Shown: piece by piece, positions 13,940 through 64,000 of the stretch | How positions within the stretch are numbered: the first letter of the stretch is position 1 | How the letters are laid out: every line of letters begins with the position of its first letter | Source of the DNA: Larimichthys crocea | Taxonomy: Eukaryota > Chordata > Actinopteri > Sciaenidae | Assembly: GCF_000972845.2 (NCBI RefSeq) | Contig: NC_040017.1 | Coordinates: 766,642 to 830,641 of the forward strand | Length of the DNA: 64,000 bases | Direction of reading: 5' to 3' | Notes under the pieces: generated by a model | What the model saw: the letters and a program-made list of their open reading frames with translations, nothing else | Told to the model about the DNA's origin: nothing | The model's database searches: none | Program-made: the position numbers and the translations under genes

Positions 13940-14099
13940 AAATCTGTAAGAAAGACAGAAAAAGGTCAATATACATTCGACAAACAAACAAACAGTTAAC
14001 ATGATGAGCATTAAAAAGGTTCTTACCCAAGCCTTTCTGGCCAGGATTCTTTGCAAAATTAGGTCCTCAAATTTCCCGTGGTCCTTAAACATTCCTCCT

Positions 14100-14230
14100 G
14101 CGAGAGCTGACCTTTAAACTGCCGTGCTTTTGGTCCAGATGTGTGGCCATGCAAACTCCACAAAGTCATCAATAAGGACAGGCCAGGGGGGGTGAGGTGA
14201 GGGTAGAGAGAAGGCGGATGCAGGGGGGGG
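14100..14230 (-). pseudogene. Displaced second copy of the dcun1d1-like terminal exon
   Basis: On the minus strand, 14187-14114 reads WPVLIDDFVEFAWPHIW then TKSTAV and stop. It is a near copy of the terminal exon at 8086-8010, followed by the same 'ggtcagctctcgcaggagga' 3' sequence. It runs straight into the FKD exon start at about 14094, with no intron between. Its acceptor is replaced by a G-rich segment (14188-14225) that resembles the minisatellite flank at 7845-7885. The order is therefore circularly permuted relative to the intact copy, as after an unequal tandem duplication. Confidence 0.75.
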
Positions 14231-14295
14231 AGAGAGAGACACACAGATGGTGGATGTCATGCATGAACACAGCAGAGAAACTTCAAGACTGGAGA

Positions 14296-14298
<3 letters not shown>

Positions 14299-14335
<37 letters not shown>
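14299..14335 (+). repeat. (GA)n microsatellite
   Basis: An uninterrupted GA run just downstream (minus-strand sense) of the TCF/LEF-like stop codon at 14354, so probably in that gene's 3' UTR. Confidence 0.9.
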
Positions 14336-14337
<2 letters not shown>

Positions 14338-14353
14338 AAAAGAAGAGAAGCAC

Positions 14354-16750
14354 TCAGTGCATCCAGGAGCAAGACGGGACCTCATCCGTCTGTGTCTCAG
14401 GTCTGGAAGCAGACTCTGCAACACAAACATAAACATTTCTGAAACTTAAAAAATGAGACAGTGCTTCTTAAACATGCATTAAACAACATTTTAATACTTA
14501 AATCTAATAAATCTAATCTAATCAAATTTGTTCTTTAATGACTCTGAACTCCATCCTAAAAGTCTGAGTCACTTTTGACATGAAAACAGTAAACTGTCAT
14601 TACTATAAGAGATGAAAAATATTCAGTCTTACCTTCAGCCTTGGGGACATTTCTCTTCCCTCTGATCTTCTTCTTCTTTTTGCCCTACACAAAAACAAAC
14701 ACATCAGATTTTCCTTCTGACATCAGCTGACATCACTCTTTGCAGTGATGTGCTTAGTCATGTCGACATGTGTGAGTTGTGTGTGAGCACGGTGTATTTA
14801 CATAGTTATTTTTATTGCTCCATTCTGGGTGTTGCTGGACATGGATCTCCTTTAAGTTTTGGGCCTGTTCGTAATATTTGTCCTGCTCCTCTTTAGTCAG
14901 TGACTTCCACTGTGGACAGACGACAACACACTGTCAGTAAGCACACACACACTGACACGCAGTTACAGGCACAAACATAAGCATAAAAACATATTAACAG
15001 ACATTAATATGCACACACGTCCACATTAATGAGTTTGTGCTTTGCAAACCCCGTCAGTACATCTGAGTCCTAAAATGCTACAAAACCCTTTAAAGTTTGG
15101 TTTGTTCTCTGCTCATGAGACAATAAATGAGAAGCACAAATCACTGTAACAATGTGGCGTTTAGAATTTGAGGACTTTTTACGGGCTCAAATGTAGAATT
15201 TTTACCAAACTTTGATCAAGTTTGTGACACTGAGTTTCTCAAACAAACAGAGCCAACACACATACCCTCTGTCCCAGGACAGTGTTGACGGCTGCACTCC
15301 CTCTGGTGTTGAGCTCGGCCTCCACATTTGCTCTCTGCTCCTTCATATAAATCATGAAGGCATTTGGGGGCTTCTTGATGTACTCAGCCGCATCATCCTC
15401 CTGCGTGCTCTCACGCTTTCTCTTTCTACAGATCAAAAACAGAGCCAGCCCGTGTTACCACTGTGTGAAACTGTGAGGAAACAAGTCTCTTCAAAAGAAG
15501 AACATTTTAACCAAAGCTGTCAGAGCAAACTTACTTTGAGTTGGAGGTGTTTGGTTGAGGAGCAGAGACAGGACAGGTGAGACTCTCTGGAAAAGCATAC
15601 ACTGGCTGTCCATTCCTGCACAGAAACAAATACACATTTTAGACAGTAGAAAGAGTGTGTGACAACACAAGCTGTGTTCACTCACTGTGTTTGTTTATAT
15701 TCATGTGTGTGTTACTTACCATATGCCAATACAGTGGAGGCCTTCAGGCAGCATCAGTGGAACATTATTGTACTGAAGACACAAACACACACACAGAACA
15801 GGTGATCAGACAAGCTGCAGTGTGTCATCTGTCCACCAGATGTCAGGATTTCCCCTCACTATAAATAAATAACTGTGACATCTGGAGGACAAACACATCT
15901 GGAGAATCCACAACACACACATATGTGACCAGAATATGTCTGCATGCTTTTGTTTCTTTTTTCTTGCCTTCTTTTGGCATAAAGTCACAGTTGACAAATA
16001 TCTGTATCAATACAGGTATTGATCTCTTCCTAATGATACCTATCAATAAACCATGCTTAGTCTCTTACCTGTTCCTGGCCATGTGTGTCTGCCTGGGGGT
16101 TGGTGTGTAGGTGGGCAGACTCAGGAGACAAAATTTCATTGACATCATTGTCAATAGTAGTATTGACAATAGTATCCATCCTGATTTGCCTTATTAGGTC
16201 TTCCAGTTCTTCACTGGTATCCTGTCACACACAATGATATAAAGCTGCTTTTGGGACACTCTTATGTGGATAACATCATATATTACATAAAATATTAATA
16301 TTTTAATATTAATTTAGGAATATATTGGATGTCTCAATTCACTACATTTATTTGACAACTATAGTTAGTTACGTTGCAGATCTGAATGTTTAAAATTTTA
16401 ATATTAATCACTTTACTACATTCAACACGTGAAAGGACAACAAAGTGATCTCACATTAAAATTAGCCTTTTTTCTTGTCTTATTTGGGCATAAAGTCACA
16501 GTTGACAAAGATCTGTATCAATACAGGTATTGATCTCCTCCTAATGATACCTATCCCTAACCTATACTTAGTTTCTTACCTGTTCCTGGCTATACATTTC
16601 TTCCTGGAGCTCTGGCTCAACAGGCTCAATATGCATCATCTCCCTGAACAGTTCCATATGCGTTGTAGGGAATTCATTCGTCCACTCCATGTTCATCTCA
16701 GTTATGAGTTGATTAAACTCATCACTCAGCTCAGACTTGATATGAGCCAT
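14354..16750 (-). CDS. TCF/LEF-type HMG-box protein, 279 aa, complete
   Basis: Reconstructed from splice sites on the minus strand: 16750-16580, 16221-16069, 15772-15720, 15615-15535, 15425-15266, 14909-14802, 14684-14633 and 14415-14354 (stop). Phases join throughout and the sum is 280 codons. The start is set by ATG at 16750, with an in-frame TGA upstream in the leader. Exons 5-6 encode a TCF/LEF-type HMG box: YIKKPPNAFMIYMKEQRANV, then GSAAVNTVLGQRW, LTKEEQDKYYEQA and HPEWSNKNNY. Exon 7 gives the basic tail GKKKKKIRGKRN that follows TCF/LEF boxes. The first two exons are acidic and show no recognisable beta-catenin-binding motif. No C-clamp or CtBP motif is seen. By family it should bind WWCAAAG-type DNA in the nucleus; loss of the beta-catenin contact would make it a constitutive repressor or competitor, which is inference. 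I cannot assign it to a named tcf7/lef1 orthologue; it looks like a lineage-specific paralogue. Confidence 0.82.
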
Positions 16751-16930
16751 TATTGCGCTCCTGTCACACACAATGATAGAAAGCTGCTTTTGGGACACTC
16801 TTATGGGGATAACATTATATATCATTTTAATATTAATTTAGGTATATATTGCATGTCTCAGTTCACTACATTTATTTGACAACTATAGTCACTAGTTACA
16901 TTGCAGATATGAATTTTAAAAGCTAAATAT
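15965..16930 (-). repeat. Tandem duplication of an exon plus flanking introns inside the TCF/LEF-like gene
   Basis: Two units, about 15965-16410 and 16478-16930. Left flanks match almost base for base from 'gcataaagtcacagttgaca' through 'caatacaggtattgatctc' up to the donor. Right flanks match from 'ctgtcacacacaatgata' through 'aagctgcttttgggacactc' and 'actacatttatttgacaact'. Each unit contains one coding exon (exon 2 at 16069-16221, exon 1 at 16580-16760), and both end in codons for Q-E-Q before GTAAG. The exon interiors align only weakly. A third copy of the donor-side intron segment lies at 18933-19000. Confidence 0.85.
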
Positions 16931-17420
16931 GAATCATTTTAGACATTGTGCTGCTTTGTTGTGGATCTAATTACTCAACAATATATTAAACTGTAACTGT
17001 AATGAGTAGTGTACATTTATTTAGGTTGTGTACTTACAGTGAGCACACATTTAATACTTTACGAGCATTTTGCTGATAATACTTCTGCACTTTTAGCTAA
17101 GCACAATGTTGAATTTACATTAAATATTGTGGTGTTACTAATTTCACTGACTGTGTGTTATCTGAGAGTCAAAAGGTTCCCAGCAAACCTGAACTTTGAG
17201 GGATTCATCTGCTACTGCATGTAAAAGTATGAGAATTCATATTAACTGAAGAGCTAGCAGTTTAACTTACCTTACTGGCTTGAGTGTTCACTGATGGTTC
17301 AGTTCGCTCTCGTTCTTCAGGTTTGGATATTTCACCTTTCCTTCAGTTGTGAGTTCATCTGACTGAGTTCATCTGACTCTCACTGTCTTAATGTTCTGTA
17401 TGACCGTTCCACTTTGGAGT
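16751..17420 (-). promoter_or_regulatory. 5' leader and promoter side of the TCF/LEF-like gene
   Basis: The first coding exon begins at 16760 after a good acceptor (tgtgtgacag). A likely non-coding first exon ends at 17271, where the minus strand reads 'agccagtaag|gtaagttaaa', a near-consensus donor. Splicing these gives ...TGA ACA CTC AAG CCA GTA AGG AGC GCA ATA ATG, placing an in-frame stop before the ATG. The transcription start is not determinable but should lie between about 17.35 and 17.5 kb. Confidence 0.5.
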
Positions 17421-17737
17421 CCTCATTACAATATTCCATTCTGGAACTCTTCACTGGTTACCATCACAACCATTATCAGTGTCCCCGTGTCCATGTGTAC
17501 CAGCTAAAATACTCTTTGTTTCAGTCCATATGCACCAGTAAAACACATCCACACATGTTCATAATAATAAAGTTCAGTATATAGGACTAACACTTCATAC
17601 ATACAATTTTATTAAAAAGACAAATCGTTTAAAACACTGAACCAGATTAACAAACGGTTGCCTCAAACAAAGTCACTTGGAAATGTACTGTATAACGTTG
17701 TTTTTTTTATATTGTCACTTAACATTTATTTTATTTT

Positions 17738-18729
17738 TTATGCTCTGGGCCAAACACAATTCAACTCAGAGCTGGTGACCTGAGATAGTTCAACCAGGTG
17801 AGCTAAGTTAACACAAATGTATTGATAGTCTGTGTGAAACGACTGCTCAGCCTTCTGTGGCTGAAAACTCTTAAATTTTTGAGCCAACACACGTCCCTTC
17901 TGTCCCAGGACGGCGTTCACAGCGGCACTCCCTCTGGTGTTGAGCTCGGCCTCCACATTTGCTCTCTGCTCCTTCATATAAATCATGAAGGCATTTGGGG
18001 GCTTCTTGATGTACTCAGCCGCATCCTCCTCCTGTGTGCTCTCACGCTTTCTCTTTCTACAGATCAAAAACAGAGCCAGCCTGTGTTACCACTGTGTGAA
18101 ACTGTGAGGAAACAAGTCTCTTCAAAAGAAGAACATTTTAACCAAAGCTGTCAGAGCAAACTTACTTTGAGTTGGAGGTGTTTGGTTGAGGAGCAGAGAC
18201 AGGACGGGTGAGAATCTTTGGCTGAAAGGCATACACCGGCTGTCCATTCCTGCACAGTTCACTGTTACTTGGTTTTTAATCTACTGTTACTGGTTACTGG
18301 TACTATTTAACTGTTCTTTATTTCAAAAACTAAACTATCTCATATCTCACTGTTACCTCACTGCTACTTGTTTTTTATTTATTTTTTACTGTTACTGGTT
18401 CTATTTAACTGCTATTTATACATGTGTATATAGTGTGTTTATATTGTTTAAAATAAGATATTTTATTAAAGTTTTGTTTTCTTACTACTGTTTTCTTGCT
18501 ATCACTTACCATTTGGGAGCTGCGATAACGAAAACAATTTCCCTACGGGGATTAATAAAGTACTTATGATTCTGATTCTGAAACAAATACACACTTTAGA
18601 CAGTAGAAAGAGTGTGTGACAACACAAGCTGTGTTCACTCACTGTGTTTGTTTGTATTCATGTGTGTGTTACTTTCCATATGCCAATACAGTGGAGGCCT
18701 TCAGGCAGCATCAGTGGAACATTATTGTA
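17738..18729 (-). pseudogene. Partial duplicate of the TCF/LEF-like gene, splice-dead
   Basis: Copies of exon 3 (18729-18677), exon 4 (18249-18166, three bases longer) and the first HMG exon (18056-17897, reading KKPPNAFMIYMKEQRANVEA) lie in order on the minus strand, with similar introns. Lesions: the exon 3 donor GTAAGT is GAAAGT. The HMG exon donor GTATG is GGACG, so the frame reads through into about 50 unrelated codons, ending at 17738. A 323-bp retroposon separates the exon 4 acceptor from its pyrimidine tract. No copies of exons 1-2 or of the second HMG half, basic tail and stop exons are present. The unit is a 3'- and 5'-truncated tandem duplicate. Confidence 0.85.
18258..18580 (+). 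mobile_element. Short retroposon inserted in the TCF/LEF-like duplicate
   Basis: Comparison of the two tandem copies gives the exact boundaries: the functional copy reads tgcacag|aaacaaat (around 15617-15632), while here 323 bp separate the two halves. The insert ends in 'cggggattaataaagtactt' followed by (ATGATTCTG)-type units, the usual tail of a teleost LINE/SINE family. A similar tail occurs at about 19872-19905. No clear target duplication was found. Confidence 0.75.
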
Positions 18730-19009
18730 CTGAAGACACAAACACACACACAGAACAGGTGATCAGACAAGCTGCAGTGTGTCATCTGTCCACCAGATGT
18801 CAGGATTTCCCCTCACTATAAATAAATAACTGTGACGTCTGGAGGACAAGCACATCTGAAGAATCTACAACACACACATGTGACCAGAATATGTCTGCAT
18901 GCTTTTGTTTCTTTTTTCTTGCCTTCTTTTGACAAATATCTGTATCAATACAGGTATTGATCTCCTCCTAATGATACCTATCCCTAACCTATACTTAATT
19001 CGTTCGCCC

Positions 19010-19391
19010 AGGGCGCATATGTAGCCAGGACCGGCGCTGTATATATATATATATATGCAGCTAGACCCTTCTCCCACGCGGATGTTTACCATCGGAACTT
19101 CCGCGTGCTCTTACTTCCTCCACATTCCGTGATACTTGAAAATAATAATTTTATTTTGAAAGGACCTGTAGCGAGCTCATGGCTAGTTTCCTGTCAATTT
19201 CTGAAGTGTGATTTTTGAGAGCGGGAAGACTCGAACGTCCGTGTCGTACTATCCGCCCGGTGTCACCGGTCAAACTGTCGGACACGGACCCGGTAATGTA
19301 CCAGAGCAATGGTGACGAGCCTAGCATTAGCATTAGCTCTTGCTAGCTAGCCAGTAAAAGCTAACAAGTGACTGTCTCGCTCAGCTCTCAG
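19010..19391 (+). promoter_or_regulatory. brip1 promoter and untranslated first exon
   Basis: A CpG-enriched island in an AT-rich neighbourhood (CpG-dense blocks around 19007-19035, 19075-19110 and 19217-19295). A consensus donor (ctctcag|gtaggtg) at 19391/19392 ends a probable non-coding exon, and the next exon begins at 19524, 22 nt before the ATG. The ETS-like sites ggaacttccgcg (19094-19105) and cttcctcc lie within it. The transcription start cannot be fixed. The region is about 1.6 kb from the divergent TCF/LEF-like leader and overlaps the end of the duplicated TCF/LEF intron segment. Confidence 0.55.
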
Positions 19392-19545
19392 GTAGGTGAA
19401 AGAAATAACGTTGTTAAACTGTTTACAGTACGTTAGTTAAGTGTTAGTGAGTCAGTACACCTCCAGTAACTAACACGGCCTGAACTTTATCACAGTGAAT
19501 GTGTGTGTGTGCCTGTAACACAGGAGGGGGGCTATCATCAGGAAC

Positions 19546-64000
<44,455 letters not shown>

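Larger units (their letters stand above)
8010..14094 (-). pseudogene. dcun1d1-like (DCN1-like) 3' exons, LINE-interrupted pseudogene
   Basis: DCUN1D1 is a scaffold E3 that promotes cullin neddylation through its C-terminal PONY domain. Read right to left, the minus strand gives four exons with good splice sites. The 14094-14027 exon ends FAKNPGQKGL but contains a two-base frameshift after FKD. The next exon reads [19 protein letters not shown] then DLWNKVFV; it is split by the LINE, with pieces 13943-13924 and 8471-8409. Exon 8313-8217 reads [18 protein letters not shown] then [14 protein letters not shown]. Terminal exon 8086-8010 reads AWPVLIDDFVEFAQPHIG then TKSTAV and stop. These match the end of vertebrate DCUN1D1. 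The UBA-like N-terminal exons are missing. Introns are retained, so this came from a genomic segment and is not a processed copy. Frameshift, missing 5' exons and LINE insertion make it non-functional. Confidence 0.88.

Overview
The window is vertebrate nuclear DNA from a ray-finned fish, most likely a spiny-rayed teleost. The genes are split by GT-AG introns with fish-sized spacing, CA/TG microsatellites are abundant, and the mobile elements (L1/Tx1-type and L2-type LINEs, Tc1/mariner- and Tigger-like MITEs, a TTAA-flanked MITE) are typical of teleosts. No bacterial, plasmid or CRISPR features are present.

Layout. (1) 1-4.6 kb, + strand: the last four coding exons and 3' UTR of ppm1d (WIP1 phosphatase), recognised by its PP2C metal-binding motifs and its TVCVC carboxy terminus. 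(2) 4.6-8.0 kb: a repeat-rich spacer with a decayed L1/Tx1-type LINE 3' fragment, itself split by a second LINE tail, then an LTR-like remnant and a G-rich minisatellite. (3) 8.0-14.2 kb, - strand: the 3' exons of a dcun1d1-like gene, now a pseudogene. One coding exon is split by a 5.4-kb L1/Tx1-type LINE with an open ORF1, a long open ORF2, a poly(A) tail and a perfect 16-bp target-site duplication. (4) 14.35-17.4 kb, - strand: a complete eight-coding-exon gene for a 279-aa protein with a TCF/LEF-type HMG box, reconstructed here from splice sites. A broken partial copy of it lies at 17.7-18.7 kb. (5) 19.1-64.0 kb, + strand: brip1 (FANCJ, the BRCA1-interacting DEAH DNA helicase), from its untranslated first exon through 21 complete coding exons and the first bases of a further exon. 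The 3' end runs off the window. Coding phase is continuous across every junction.

How the parts relate. ppm1d (DNA-damage checkpoint phosphatase) and brip1 (inter-strand crosslink repair and G4-unwinding helicase) lie in the same 17q23 neighbourhood in human, separated there by BCAS3, TBX2 and TBX4. Here only the repeat-rich island with the dcun1d1-like relic and the TCF/LEF-like locus separates them. The TCF/LEF-like gene and brip1 are divergent. The large brip1 introns (about 7.4, 10.1 and 9.0 kb) hold many GC-balanced, low-repeat stretches rich in homeobox-type TAAT motifs. These look like conserved non-coding elements, possibly enhancers of a neighbouring developmental gene.

Most unusual signal. 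The TCF/LEF-like gene has no recognisable beta-catenin-binding N-terminus. Its first two coding exons sit in a tandemly duplicated block whose introns are still nearly identical while the exons have diverged almost beyond recognition. That points to rapid protein evolution or exon replacement in a recently expanding HMG-box family.
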